A DNA stretch of 64,000 nucleotides from Nocardioides phosphati (lineage in GTDB: Bacteria; Actinomycetota; Actinomycetes; Propionibacteriales; Nocardioidaceae). Shown one piece after another: positions 16,307 through 27,360 of this stretch. Below the pieces are notes generated by a model, which saw only the letters and a program-made list of their open reading frames with translations, made no database searches and was not told the origin of the DNA. How positions within the stretch are numbered: position 1 is the stretch's first letter; each line of letters begins with the position of its first letter. The stretch lies in NCBI RefSeq assembly GCF_014646375.1, contig NZ_BMNI01000004.1, positions 177,436 through 241,435 on the forward strand, read 5' to 3'. A program made the translations under genes and the position numbers.

Positions 16307-16906
16307 ATGGTCGTCCGTCAGGAGACGCCCCCTAGCCCGGGCGCCCCCCTCCAGCCCGAGGAGTTCCGTCGCGCCGTCGCCAGCATGCGCTCGGCGAAGC
16401 TGCGCAGCGAGGTCTTCTGTGAGGACATGCCCGCCCCGCAGCGCATCGCGCCGTACGCCGCCGCGCTGAGCGCCGACGTCACCGTCGACGACGAGGACCT
16501 CGGCACCGGCCGGATCATCCTGCTCCACGACCCGGCGGGCAACGACGCCTGGCAGGGCGAGTACCGCTGCGTCGCCTACGCCCGCGCCGAGATCGACCCG
16601 TCGATGATCACCGACCCCCTGCTCGCGGAGGTCGGCTGGGCCTGGCTGACCGAGGCGCTCGAGGCGCACGGCGCCAGCTTCCACGCGGCCTCCGGCACCG
16701 TCACCCGCGTGGCGACCGAGGGCTTCGGCGGGATGTCCGACGACGACTCCTCCGCCCAGCTCGAGATCCGCGCGTCCTGGACCCCCGACACCCTCGACAT
16801 CGCCTCCCACGTCGAGGCCTGGGCCGAGCTCCTCTGCACTGCCGTCGGCCTCGAGCCGGTCCCCGAGGGCGTCGCCGCCATGCCGAGCCGCCGAGGGCAG
16901 CGCTGA
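16307..16906 (+). CDS. DUF3000 family protein
   Basis: 199 residues. DUF3000 proteins are actinobacterial, of unknown function, and sit between hemE and ribonuclease D as here. Recognisable parts are RRAVASMRSAKLRSEVFCEDMPAP, RIAPYAAALSADV and a C-terminal HVEAWAELLCTAVGLEP. There are no membrane segments, so it is probably cytoplasmic. The ATG at 16307 sits seven bases after TACGCT, so the message is likely leaderless. rnd begins 2 bp after its stop, so they form one operon. Confidence 0.88.
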   Translation: MVVRQETPPSPGAPLQPEEFRRAVASMRSAKLRSEVFCEDMPAPQRIAPYAAALSADVTVDDEDLGTGRIILLHDPAGNDAWQGEYRCVAYARAEIDPSMITDPLLAEVGWAWLTEALEAHGASFHAASGTVTRVATEGFGGMSDDDSSAQLEIRASWTPDTLDIASHVEAWAELLCTAVGLEPVPEGVAAMPSRRGQR

Positions 16907-16908
16907 AC

Positions 16909-18210
16909 GTGACTGATCCTTCCGCTCCCCGACCGAACGACGACGCGTCGGCCGACGACGCTGTCGCGCCTGCGGCCGAGCTCGCTCCCCTGCTCACCCT
17001 GCGCGACGGCCTGCCGCCGATCATCGAGACCGATGCCGACCTCGCGGCGTACGCCGCGCAGCTCGCCGCCGGCAGCGGCCCGGTCGCGATCGACGCCGAG
17101 CGCGCGTCGGGCTACCGCTACTCCGCGCGGGCCTACCTCGTGCAGCTGCGCCGCGAGGGCGCCGGCACCGCCCTGGTCGACCCGATCGGCCTCTCCACGC
17201 TGGCCCCGCTCGCCGAAGCGCTCGAGGGCGCCGAGTGGATCCTCCACGCCGCCACCCAGGACCTCGCCTGCCTGGCCGAGATCGGCCTGCAGCCCGGCTC
17301 GCTCTTCGACACCGAGCTCGCCGGGCGCCTGCTCGGCTACCCCCGCGTCGGCCTGGCCACCCTGGTCGAGGAGCTCCTGGGCCAGCGCATGCGCAAGGAG
17401 CACTCCGCGGCCGACTGGTCGAAGCGCCCGCTGCCCGAGTCCTGGCTGGAGTACGCCGCCCTCGACGTCGAGGTGCTGATCGAGCTCCGTGACCTGATGG
17501 CCGCCGAGCTCGAGGCCGCCGGCAAGGCCGAGTGGGCTCGCCAGGAGTTCGAGCACCTCCTCGGCTTCACGCCCAACGTGCGGGTCGACCCTTGGCGCCG
17601 CACCTCGCAGATGCACCGGGTCCGCAGCCGCCACGGCCTCGCCGCCGTCAAGCTGCTGTGGGAGGAGCGCAACGCGATCGCCGCCGAGCGCGACGTCACC
17701 CCCGGCAAGATCATCCCCGACTCCGCGATCGTCGAGGCCGCCCTCGCGATGCCGTCGGACCGCAGTGCCCTGCTCGCTCTCAAGGGGTTCCACGGCCGCG
17801 GCGCCGAGCGCTACTCCACCCGCTGGATCGCCGCGATCCGCGAGGCCGCCGCGCTCCCCGAGGCCGAGCTCCCGCCGCGCACCCTGCGCGGCGACGGCCC
17901 GCCGGTCCCCCGCGCCTGGGCCGAGAAGGACCCGGTCGCTGCCCGCCGCCTGGCCCACGCCCGTGACGCGGTCGCCGCGCTCGGTGAGCAGGTCGGCACG
18001 CCCGTCGAGCAGCTCCTGCAGCCCGATGCGCTGCGCCGTCTGCTCTGGACCCCGCCGCGCACGCGGCAGCCCGACGAGCTGCTGGCCGCGGTCGGCGAGC
18101 AGCTCACGACGTACGCCGCACGGCCGTGGCAGGTCGAGCTCGTCGCTCCCCTGCTGCGCGACGCGATCATCGCCGGCGACGTCGAGCCGGCCACCACCGA
18201 CGAGGCCTGA
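16909..18210 (+). CDS. rnd: Ribonuclease D (DEDDy 3'-5' exonuclease with HRDC domain)
   Basis: 433 residues with a GTG start 2 bp after the DUF3000 stop. The DEDD exonuclease residues are visible: VAIDAERASGYRYS (Asp/Glu pair, ~60), LHAATQDLACLAEIGL, and EYAALDVEVLIELRDL with the Tyr-x3-Asp of the DEDDy class. HRDC-like helices follow residue ~220 (HGLAAVKLLWEERNAIAAERD). It trims structured RNA 3' ends such as tRNA precursors. Overlapping organisation with DUF3000 suggests coupled expression. Confidence 0.93.
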   Translation: MTDPSAPRPNDDASADDAVAPAAELAPLLTLRDGLPPIIETDADLAAYAAQLAAGSGPVAIDAERASGYRYSARAYLVQLRREGAGTALVDPIGLSTLAPLAEALEGAEWILHAATQDLACLAEIGLQPGSLFDTELAGRLLGYPRVGLATLVEELLGQRMRKEHSAADWSKRPLPESWLEYAALDVEVLIELRDLMAAELEAAGKAEWARQEFEHLLGFTPNVRVDPWRRTSQMHRVRSRHGLAAVKLLWEERNAIAAERDVTPGKIIPDSAIVEAALAMPSDRSALLALKGFHGRGAERYSTRWIAAIREAAALPEAELPPRTLRGDGPPVPRAWAEKDPVAARRLAHARDAVAALGEQVGTPVEQLLQPDALRRLLWTPPRTRQPDELLAAVGEQLTTYAARPWQVELVAPLLRDAIIAGDVEPATTDEA

Positions 18211-18229
18211 AGCCCCGCCGGGCGACCGG

Positions 18230-19588
18230 TCAGTTCTTGCCGGACGCCGAGGCCGAGGGCGACGGCGTGACGGACGCCTTCGGGGGCGACAGCACCGCCT
18301 TCGACTCCTCGTCGATCTTCTTGGTCAGCGCCTCGATGTCGATGACGCGGCTGTAGAAGAGCTGGTACACGTCGCCGTGGACCGCCCGCTCGAGCGCCGG
18401 CCACGACTCGATCAGCGGCAGCGTCACGATGTCCTTGACCGAGCGGTTGAAGACGTAGGCGTGGGCCGGCATCCGGTCCTGCTGGAGGAAGGCGTCGGAC
18501 TCGGCGACCTCGGTGTTGGCCGGCACCATGTAGCCCGCGGCGGCGACGTCGGAGACCGCGTCCTTGCCGATCGCGTGCACGACGAAGTCGGCCGCGGCAC
18601 TGGTGTTGACGGCCTTCGCCGAGATGCAGAGACCGCTCGCGTCACCGAGCGTGCGGTCGTCGGGCAGCGCCGGCATCGGCATGACGTCGAAGCTGAGCCC
18701 CGGCGTACGCCGCAGCTCGGGGGTGAGCGTGCGGAAGCCGGCCATCATCGCGAGCTTGCCGGCCTTGAAGAGGTCGAGAGCACTGGTCGAGCGGAGCTCG
18801 CGCGGCGTCGGGGTGATCGCGCCCTTGCGCAGCAGCTCCAGCGAGGTCGTCAGCGCCTCGAGACTGCCGTCGGAGGCGAGGTCCAGGCGCTTGGGGTCGC
18901 GGTCGTCGTCGAAGAGCGAGCCGCCCCCGGAGTAGACGAACGGGGCGAGGCCGCTGAGGCTCGGGTCGACGTAGACGCCCTTGGCGCCGCGGCGCGCGCC
19001 GAACCTGGCCGCCTCGGCGAACTGGTCGAAGGTCCAGGTCGCGTGGTTCTTCGGGACGTCGAGGCCCGCCTCGGCCATCTCGGAGAAGTCGACGAGGTTG
19101 GTGTTGTAGTACATCACCATGGGTGAGATGCCGTAGGGCATGCACTCGAGCCGGTCGGAGTGGGAGAAGGCGCGGATGCTGTCGCGCTTGTAGAGGTCGG
19201 TGAAGTCGACACCACGCGAGTCGAGGAGCTCGTCGATCGGCTGGTTGATGCCGGCGTCGACGATCTCGCCGAGGTCGCGGCGCGACATCAGGAAGACGTC
19301 GGGGACCTCGCCCTTGCGCAGCCGGCGGAGCGCCGCGTCGGCGCTCGACACCTCGACGAGGTGGACCTTCACGCCCGGGTGGTCGACGTCGTACTGCTTG
19401 ACCATCGAGCGGTAGGCCTTGACCTCCGCGGGCGCGCCGTAGACCAGGAACGAGATGTCGGTGGGCTTGCCCGACGGGCTCGCGCTCGCGGCACTCGTCG
19501 TGGGCGCGGGGTCGGTCGGGTCGCTCGAGCAACCCGCGGCGACAGTCGAGACGATCGCCATCACAGCCACCAGCACGGAACGCCTCAC
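18230..19588 (-). CDS. Extracellular solute-binding lipoprotein (family 1, sugar-type)
   Basis: 452 residues from a GTG start with GAGGAGG upstream. The lipobox is VAAGC (Cys ~20), giving a lipid-anchored exported protein. FLVYGAPAEVKAYRSMVKQYDVDHPGVKVHLVEV in parts, GKLAMMAGFRTLTPELR and the late HAIGKDAVSDVAAAGYMVPAN are typical of family 1 binding proteins for oligosaccharides. No permease or ATPase gene lies nearby, so it is an orphan that must share a transporter elsewhere or have another role. It converges with rnd. Confidence 0.88.
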   Translation of the reverse strand: MRRSVLVAVMAIVSTVAAGCSSDPTDPAPTTSAASASPSGKPTDISFLVYGAPAEVKAYRSMVKQYDVDHPGVKVHLVEVSSADAALRRLRKGEVPDVFLMSRRDLGEIVDAGINQPIDELLDSRGVDFTDLYKRDSIRAFSHSDRLECMPYGISPMVMYYNTNLVDFSEMAEAGLDVPKNHATWTFDQFAEAARFGARRGAKGVYVDPSLSGLAPFVYSGGGSLFDDDRDPKRLDLASDGSLEALTTSLELLRKGAITPTPRELRSTSALDLFKAGKLAMMAGFRTLTPELRRTPGLSFDVMPMPALPDDRTLGDASGLCISAKAVNTSAAADFVVHAIGKDAVSDVAAAGYMVPANTEVAESDAFLQQDRMPAHAYVFNRSVKDIVTLPLIESWPALERAVHGDVYQLFYSRVIDIEALTKKIDEESKAVLSPPKASVTPSPSASASGKN

Positions 19589-19652
19589 GGCAGCAGGCCC
19601 TCCTCATCGTGTTCCCCAGTACAGCGGCCCCACCCTAGCGGCCCGATGGTCG

Positions 19653-20045
19653 TCAGGCCGGGGCTCCCGGTGTGAGGTACGGCGCGGCTGCGGCCACGAC
19701 CGCTGCGAACACCTCGGGCGCGAGCGCGGCACCCTCGCGGCGTACGGCGGTGGGGGCGAGGCGGAGCAGACGGTCGAGCCGGACCTCGCTCGCGCGGCCA
19801 CGGTGGTCCCACGGGCCCGTGCCGACGTCCATCCAGTGACGGCCGACGGAGGCCTCCTGCGCCGCGTCGCGGTCGTGGTCCTTCGACGTCATCGGGAGGG
19901 CCAGCCAGGCATCGCCCTCGCGCGCGAGCAGGAGGACCGGCCGGTCCTTGCCCTGCGTCGGGTCCTCCTCGTAGGGGACCCAGGCCCAGACGACCTCGCC
20001 CGGATCGGGCTGTCCGTCGGCCTGCGGGGCGTACGTCGCGTCCAT
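19653..20045 (-). CDS. PemK/MazF-like protein (solitary endoribonuclease toxin family)
   Basis: 130 residues. The N-terminal GEVVWAWVPYEEDPTQGKDRPVLLLAREGDAWLALPMTSKDH in pieces matches the PemK/MazF barrel: the GxxVWAxVPYxED start, KxRPVLLL and the PMTSKDH strand. MazF toxins cleave mRNA. No antitoxin ORF precedes it, so it may be a domesticated family member. TAGGGT (20053-20058) lies seven bases before the ATG, suggesting a leaderless transcript. A candidate structured RNA lies just upstream. Confidence 0.75.
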   Translation of the reverse strand: MDATYAPQADGQPDPGEVVWAWVPYEEDPTQGKDRPVLLLAREGDAWLALPMTSKDHDRDAAQEASVGRHWMDVGTGPWDHRGRASEVRLDRLLRLAPTAVRREGAALAPEVFAAVVAAAAPYLTPGAPA

Positions 20046-20052
20046 GCCGGTG

Positions 20053-20058
20053 ACCCTA
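20053..20058 (-). promoter_or_regulatory. -10 box of the PemK-like gene, leaderless start
   Basis: Minus-strand TAGGGT, seven bases before the ATG at 20045. Confidence 0.45.
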
Positions 20059-20080
20059 CGTCGCCGAGGCGGTGGAGCGA

Positions 20081-20167
20081 GGTGCGCCGGACCGGGAGCG
20101 CCTCACGGCGCGTGGCCGCTCGCAGCGGCTGATTTTGGGACCCGGGGCTGCCACGGCCCGGCGCACC
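20081..20167 (-). ncRNA. Candidate structured small RNA upstream of the PemK-like gene
   Basis: An 87-nt minus-strand segment closed by a perfect 10-bp stem (GGTGCGCCGG with CCGGCGCACC). Inside are GCCGCT-GCG-AGCGGC, GCGCC-GTGA-GGCGC with a GNRA-type loop, and CCGGG/CCCGG arms. A -10-like TACACT (20173-20178) ends five bases before the stem, so the predicted start is the first stem base. It does not fold as a tRNA and I recognise no known family. A terminator-like role for the upstream gene is the main alternative. Confidence 0.4.
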
Positions 20168-20237
20168 CGAGAAGTGTAGGTCGGCCCGGGTGATCACGCA
20201 CGTGGACCGGGTGGGTCTGTGACCAGCGTGACGTGGG

Positions 20238-20822
20238 TCAGGAGAGACCGTGGTCGAGCTCGACGTGCGCGGCGCCCTCGAGCTGCTCGCTGAGCGTGAG
20301 CACGGGCTCGTCGTTCGCCCGGCCCAGGCTGGCCCGGCCGACCGCCACCACCCGCGCGAACGCCGCCGCGCGGAGCAGCACGTCGGCGAAGTCCGTGCGC
20401 ACGATGCCGCGCAGCACGTCGTCGACCATCAGCCGCACCTCGTCGGGCCCGGGCGGCTCGGAGACGCCGGCCACCACACGGGCGACCTCGGCGGCGTGCC
20501 GGCCCGCGTCGTACTCCTCCGCGGCGGAGAGCGGAGCGGCATGGACCCACCCGCGCAGCAGGTAGAGCCGCCACAGGCAGCCGGCGAGCGTGTGCGCGGG
20601 TGCGTGCGACCAGAGCTCGGCGAGCGTCTCCATGCCCTCGGTGTCGGCCAGCGTGAGGACGCGCTGCGCGGTCACCTCGTCGCCGGCGGCGCGGGCTCCC
20701 CGGACGAGGACCGCGGCCGCCACCTCGGCAGCCTCGGTCACCGCAGCGGGGTCGACGCCGTTCTCCAGGGCGGCGAAGAAGCGGTCCCCCGGGATCATCG
20801 GGCGGTGGTGCTGGCGGCTCAC
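20238..20822 (-). CDS. Conserved actinobacterial hypothetical protein
   Basis: 194 residues with a GTG start. Mostly helical and soluble; EEYDAGRHAAEVARVVAGVSEPPGPDEVRLMVDDVLRGI in parts is the best conserved region and resembles short actinobacterial proteins sometimes misnamed RNA polymerase beta subunit. I cannot assign a function. TAGGCT (20829-20834) lies six bases before the start codon, so it is probably leaderless. It is 19 bp downstream of hrpA on the same strand. Confidence 0.75.
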   Translation of the reverse strand: MSRQHHRPMIPGDRFFAALENGVDPAAVTEAAEVAAAVLVRGARAAGDEVTAQRVLTLADTEGMETLAELWSHAPAHTLAGCLWRLYLLRGWVHAAPLSAAEEYDAGRHAAEVARVVAGVSEPPGPDEVRLMVDDVLRGIVRTDFADVLLRAAAFARVVAVGRASLGRANDEPVLTLSEQLEGAAHVELDHGLS

Positions 20823-20828
20823 CCGACC

Positions 20829-20834
20829 AGCCTA
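20829..20834 (-). promoter_or_regulatory. -10 box of the hypothetical gene at 20238, leaderless start
   Basis: Minus-strand TAGGCT, six bases before the GTG at 20822. It lies in the short gap after hrpA. Confidence 0.45.
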
Positions 20835-20841
20835 GGCGCGC

Positions 20842-23800
20842 TCAACCCAGCGCCTTGCGGATCCGGGCGTCGCTGACGGGGAACGCCGTGCCGAGCTGCT
20901 GCGCCCAGAGCGAAATGCGGTACTCCTCGAGCATCCAGCCGACCTGGCGCAGCTGCTCCCCCGCGGGCCGGCCGTCGGGCAGCGCGGCGAGGCGGTGGAG
21001 GTAGGCCTCCTGGAGGTCACCGATGGTGTCCATCAGCTGACGGTCGCGGTTGACCTGGGTCTCGAGCTGCTCGCGGCGGCGCTGCAGCGCCAGCAGCTGC
21101 ACGGGCATGCGGCGCAGCCAGGCGGTGCCCTTCTCGGCGACGAAGCCCCTGTGGACAAGGCGCGCGAGCTGGGCCTTCATGTCGGTGAGCGCGGGCAGGG
21201 TGGTCATGTCAGCCCGGCCCGAGAGGAGGCGATCCACCGTGCGCGTCGCTGCGAGCACGCGCATCACGTCGTCGAGCACGGCGCGGGTGCGCTCGGCCAG
21301 GTCGCCGCCCGCCACCTTCCGCAGGGTCGCATACTCCTCCGGCGTCCGCACCGGAGGACGGGCGTCGACGTGCTGCTGCAGCACGGCCGCCCGGCACTCC
21401 TCGAGCAGCTCGGCGACCGTGGGGTAGGGCGAGCCGGCGAGGGCCAGCTTGGCGGTGTTGTCGAGGGAGTCCAGCAGCTGCTTCGTCGGGTCGGGCAGCT
21501 CGAGCTGCAGCAGCCGGCGTACGCCGAGGCGGTGGCGCGCGAGCTGCTCGTCCTCGGAGCCGAAGACCTGCAGGCCGACGGCGCTGCCCTCGTCGACGAG
21601 CGCCGGGAAGCCGCGCACCTCGTGGCCGGCGCGGGTCTGGGTGAAGGACTTCTCGATGACGTCGAAGGTCCAGACGGTCTGGCCGGTGACGCTGATGCCG
21701 GACTGCTCGGCCACCTCGGCCATCGCGGCCGCGAACTTCGGTCGCAACGGTGCCTTGAGCGCCTCGAGGTCCTTGCCCTTCGCCTGCTCGCGGCCGTTGT
21801 CGTCGACGACGCGGTAGGTCGGCCTGAGGTGGTCGGGCACCTTCGACCAGTCCCACGCGTCGCGGGGCACGACGACCCCGACGGTCGCGCGCACGTGGCG
21901 CTCGAGCGCGTCGAGCAGCGGCTCCTCCCCCGGCGGGACGGCGTCGAGGAAGGCACGGGCGTGGTTGGGCGCAGGCACGAGGCTGACGCGGAGCGGTTTG
22001 GGCAGGGAGCGGATGAGGGCCGTGACAAGCTCCTCGCGCAGGCCGGGCACGAGCCAGGAGAACTCCTCCTCCTCGACCCGGTTGAGCGTCGCCAGCGGCA
22101 CGTCGATGGTCAGGCCGTCGTCCTTCGAGCCCGGCTCGAAGTGGTAGCCGATGGAGAACGTCAGGCCGCCCTCGGAGCCCTGCCACTCGGTCGGGAAGTC
22201 ACTCGCCGCGACCTCGTCGGCCGTGTCGTGCGTGAGCATGTCGAGGTCGAAGGTGAGCAGCTTCGGGTCGCGCTGCCGGGCCTGCTTCCACCAGGTGTCG
22301 AAGTGGGCGCCGCTGACGACCTCCTTGCCGACGCGGGCGTCGTAGAAGTCGAAGAGCGTGTGCTCGTCGACGACGATGTCGCGGCGACGGGCGCGGTGCT
22401 CGAGCTCCTCGGCCTCCTCGAGGAGGCGCTTGTTCTCCGCCATGAAGCGGTGCCGCGTGTGCCACTCGCCGTAGACCAGCGCGTGGCGGATGAAGAGCTC
22501 ACGGCTCAGCTCGGGGTCGATCCGGCCGTAGTTGACCGGACGGTCGGCGACCAGCGGCACGCCGTACAGCGTGACCTTCTCGTACGCCGTGACGGCCGCG
22601 CGCTTGCGTGACCAGTGCGGCTCGGAGTAGCTGCGCTTGACCAGGTGGGCGCCCAGGCGCTCAGCCCACTCGGGCTTGATGGCGGCGTTCTGCCGGGCCC
22701 ACAGGCGGCCGGTCTCGACCAGCTCGCCGGCCATCAGGAACTGCGGCGACGATCCCTTGAGCGAGGAGCCGGGGAAGATCGCGAACCGGGTGCCGCGGGC
22801 GCCGAGGTACTCGCGCGGGCCGGGCCGCTTGCCCTTCGGCACGTCCTTCTTGTCGCGCTCCTCGAGCGCGCCGACGTGCGAGAGGAGGCCGGAGAGCAGC
22901 GCCTGGTGGATGCCGTCGGCGTCGGGAACGTCAGCGGGATGGCCGAGGTCGACCTTCATCTCCTTGGCGACCTGGCGCAGCTGCGACTCGAAGTCCTGCC
23001 ACTCCCGCACGCGCAGGTAGTTGAGGAACTCGTCGCGGCACATCCGCCGGAACGCGGACGAGCCCATCTCCTTCTGGCTCTCCTTGAGGTGGCGCCACAG
23101 CTGGAGCCAGGCCAGGAAGTCGGAGCCGTCGACCTTGAACCGCGCGTGCAGCTGCGCCGCCCGCGCCTGGTCGGCGGGACGGTCGTCGCCGGGGCGCTCA
23201 CGCGGGTCCTGCAGCGAGAGCGCGGCGGCGATGACGAGCACCTCGCGCACGCAGCCGAGCCGCTCCGCCTCGAGGATCATCCGGCCCAGGCGCGGGTCGA
23301 GCGGCAGGCGGGCCAGCCGCTGGCCCAGGCGAGTCAGGCGCGGGCCCTGCTGGCGGCCGTCGTGCGAGACCGAGCCTGCGGTCGAGAGCGCGCCGAGCTC
23401 CTCCAGCAGCTGGACGCCGGCCTGGACGTTGCGTGAGTCGGGCTTCTCGACGAACGGGAACTTCGCGATGTCACCGAGCCGCAGCGAGGCCATCTGCAGG
23501 ATGACGCTGGCCAGGTTGGTGCGCAGGATCTCGGGGTCGGTGAACTCCGGGCGGCCGAGGAAGTCCTCCTCGGAGTAGAGCCGGATCGCGATGCCCGACG
23601 ACACACGGCCGCAGCGGCCGCTGCGCTGGTTGGCGGACGCCTGCGAGATCGGCTCGATCGGCAGTCGCTGCACCTTGGTGCGGGCCGAGTAGCGCGAGAT
23701 GCGCGCGACGCCGGCGTCGACGACGTACTTGATGCCGGGCACGGTCAGCGAGGTCTCGGCGACGTTGGTGGAGAGGACGATCCGGCGGCCGGTGTGCGGC

Positions 23801-24687
23801 GAGAAGACCTTGTGCTGGTCGGCCGCGGAGAGCCGCGAGAACAGCGGGACGATCTCGACGAGGCCGCGCCTGTCGTCCTTCTTGATGCCGAGCGCGGTGC
23901 GCAGGGCGTCGGCGGTGTCGCGGATCTCGCGCTCGCCCGGGAGGAAGCAGAGGATGTCGCCCGGCCCCTCGGCCGAGAGCTCCTTGACCGCGGCGACGAT
24001 CGCCTCGGTCTGGTCGCGCACGACGGGCTCTCCCTCGCCGTCGAGCTCCTCCTGCATCAGCGGGCGGTAGCGGACCTCGACCGGGAAGGTGCGACCGGAG
24101 ACCTCGATGACGGGCGCGGGCTCGCCGGTGCGCGGATCGGCGAAGTGCTCCGCGAAGCGCTCCACGTCGATCGTCGCGGAGGTGACGATCACCTTGAGAT
24201 CCGGGCGCTGCGGCAGCAGCCGCTTGAGGTAGCCGAGCAGGAAGTCGATGTTGAGCGAGCGCTCGTGCGCCTCGTCGATGATGATCGTGTCGTACTTCTC
24301 GAGCTTGCGGTCGCGCTGCATCTCCGCGAGCAGGATGCCGTCGGTCATCAGCTTCACACGGCTCGTCGGCGACGTCCGGTCGGTGAACCGGACCTGGTAG
24401 CCCACGACATCGCCGAGCTCCGTGCCGAGCTCCTCGGCGATGCGCTCCGCCACGGAGCGGGCAGCGATGCGGCGGGGCTGCGTGTGGCCGATCAGCTTGC
24501 CCTCACGGCCCCCGACGCCACGCCCCAGCTCGAGGCAGATCTTCGGCAGCTGCGTCGTCTTGCCCGAGCCGGTCTCACCGGCGATGACCACGACCTGGTG
24601 GTCACGGATCGCCGCCGCGATGTCGTCGCGGCGGGCACTGACCGGCAGGTCCGGGTACGTGATGGAGAGAGTCACAGCGCCGACCAT
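20842..24687 (-). CDS. hrpA: ATP-dependent RNA helicase HrpA (DEAH box)
   Basis: 1281 residues from the ATG at 24687; a GTG at 24675 is the alternative. The ~46-residue in-frame extension upstream crosses a repeat element and is rejected. Walker A is GETGSGKTTQLP (~37-48), the DEAH box IIDEAHERS, motif III VTSATID and motif VI QRSGRCGR. A DUF3418-type C-terminal region follows, as in full-length HrpA (~1300 aa). HrpA acts on mRNA and on stalled or collided ribosomes. It is divergent from the glycosylation operon. Confidence 0.95.
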   Translation of the reverse strand: MVGAVTLSITYPDLPVSARRDDIAAAIRDHQVVVIAGETGSGKTTQLPKICLELGRGVGGREGKLIGHTQPRRIAARSVAERIAEELGTELGDVVGYQVRFTDRTSPTSRVKLMTDGILLAEMQRDRKLEKYDTIIIDEAHERSLNIDFLLGYLKRLLPQRPDLKVIVTSATIDVERFAEHFADPRTGEPAPVIEVSGRTFPVEVRYRPLMQEELDGEGEPVVRDQTEAIVAAVKELSAEGPGDILCFLPGEREIRDTADALRTALGIKKDDRRGLVEIVPLFSRLSAADQHKVFSPHTGRRIVLSTNVAETSLTVPGIKYVVDAGVARISRYSARTKVQRLPIEPISQASANQRSGRCGRVSSGIAIRLYSEEDFLGRPEFTDPEILRTNLASVILQMASLRLGDIAKFPFVEKPDSRNVQAGVQLLEELGALSTAGSVSHDGRQQGPRLTRLGQRLARLPLDPRLGRMILEAERLGCVREVLVIAAALSLQDPRERPGDDRPADQARAAQLHARFKVDGSDFLAWLQLWRHLKESQKEMGSSAFRRMCRDEFLNYLRVREWQDFESQLRQVAKEMKVDLGHPADVPDADGIHQALLSGLLSHVGALEERDKKDVPKGKRPGPREYLGARGTRFAIFPGSSLKGSSPQFLMAGELVETGRLWARQNAAIKPEWAERLGAHLVKRSYSEPHWSRKRAAVTAYEKVTLYGVPLVADRPVNYGRIDPELSRELFIRHALVYGEWHTRHRFMAENKRLLEEAEELEHRARRRDIVVDEHTLFDFYDARVGKEVVSGAHFDTWWKQARQRDPKLLTFDLDMLTHDTADEVAASDFPTEWQGSEGGLTFSIGYHFEPGSKDDGLTIDVPLATLNRVEEEEFSWLVPGLREELVTALIRSLPKPLRVSLVPAPNHARAFLDAVPPGEEPLLDALERHVRATVGVVVPRDAWDWSKVPDHLRPTYRVVDDNGREQAKGKDLEALKAPLRPKFAAAMAEVAEQSGISVTGQTVWTFDVIEKSFTQTRAGHEVRGFPALVDEGSAVGLQVFGSEDEQLARHRLGVRRLLQLELPDPTKQLLDSLDNTAKLALAGSPYPTVAELLEECRAAVLQQHVDARPPVRTPEEYATLRKVAGGDLAERTRAVLDDVMRVLAATRTVDRLLSGRADMTTLPALTDMKAQLARLVHRGFVAEKGTAWLRRMPVQLLALQRRREQLETQVNRDRQLMDTIGDLQEAYLHRLAALPDGRPAGEQLRQVGWMLEEYRISLWAQQLGTAFPVSDARIRKALG

Positions 24688-24740
24688 TCTCCCGTACGCC
24701 GCCAGTGGGTTTCGCCGCGGGCGCTGCGCCACCCGGCCTC

Positions 24741-24813
24741 CCCCGCAACTGGTGGTGATGGGCAGATTCCCGGGTCGGAGATCCGCCACCCGAGACCGGT
24801 TGCGCGTGGCAGG
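24741..24813. repeat. Dispersed hairpin repeat, copy B
   Basis: The second copy of the element at 4385. Inverted ends GCAACTGGT (24745) and ACCGGTTGC (24795) are better matched here than in copy A. It lies between hrpA and the divergent PGSQV-repeat gene. Confidence 0.55.
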
Positions 24814-24886
24814 GCGGCCGGGCACTCACAGACACCGCACAGGCTGGTCAGGGTTCGCGCCTGAGTTGGCCCGCGAACGTCGGGGC

Positions 24887-25281
24887 ATGAGCGACAACCT
24901 CCCCCTCCAGCACAGCGCGAGCCGCTGGCGCGACCGCCTGTTCGGCTGGCGCGCCGTGGCCGCGACCACTCTCGCCTCCGTGATCCTCGGCAGCGCCGGC
25001 GGCGCCGCCCTCGCCGCAGCCGCCGACGGCACTGGCACCGGCCGTGGCGGCTTCCCCGGCCGGGGCCAGTTCCCGGGCGGCCAGGTCCCGGGCAGCCAGG
25101 TCCCGGGCAGCCAGGTCCCGGGCAGCCAGGTCCCGGGCAGCCAGGTCCCCGGCGGCCAGCTCCCCGGCGGCCAGGTCCCCGGCGGCCAGCTCCCGGGCCT
25201 CCCGCCCCAGGGCCAGCTGCCCGGCGCGGTGGCACCGACCCAGCCCGCCACGCTCCCCCGCACCGACGGCGAGGAGGCGTG

Positions 25282-25282
<1 letters not shown>
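24887..25282 (+). CDS. Membrane-anchored protein with PGSQV pentapeptide repeats
   Basis: 131 residues. A short cytoplasmic start with basic residues (SRWRDRLFGW) precedes one hydrophobic helix (~25-46, VAATTLASVILGSAGGAALAAAA). The rest is exported and low in complexity: PGGQV, then four PGSQV, then PGGQL/PGGQV units, ending in a short Pro/Thr tail. I recognise no family. It overlaps the next gene's start region, so it is made with the GT39-like transferase and could be its acceptor or partner (inference). Repeat number is likely to vary between strains. Confidence 0.7.
25066..25200 (+). repeat. 15-bp coding tandem repeat (nine units)
   Basis: Four exact copies of the 15-mer CCAGGTCCCGGGCAG occupy 25081-25140. 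One degenerate unit precedes them and four follow. Each unit encodes one pentapeptide. Confidence 0.9.

Positions 25283-27356
<2,074 letters not shown>

Positions 27357-27360
<4 letters not shown>

Noticed and set aside
20081..20167. tRNA gene
   Set aside because: The length is similar, but the acceptor-like stem is 10 bp, there is no T-loop TTCGA sequence and no anticodon arm at the right place.
24688..24825. 46-residue N-terminal extension of HrpA
   Set aside because: It reads through a hairpin repeat and lacks helicase similarity; the ATG at 24687 or the GTG at 24675 fits the family start.
25066..25200. CRISPR-like regular repeats
   Set aside because: The units are contiguous 15-mers in frame in a coding gene, with no spacers and no cas genes.
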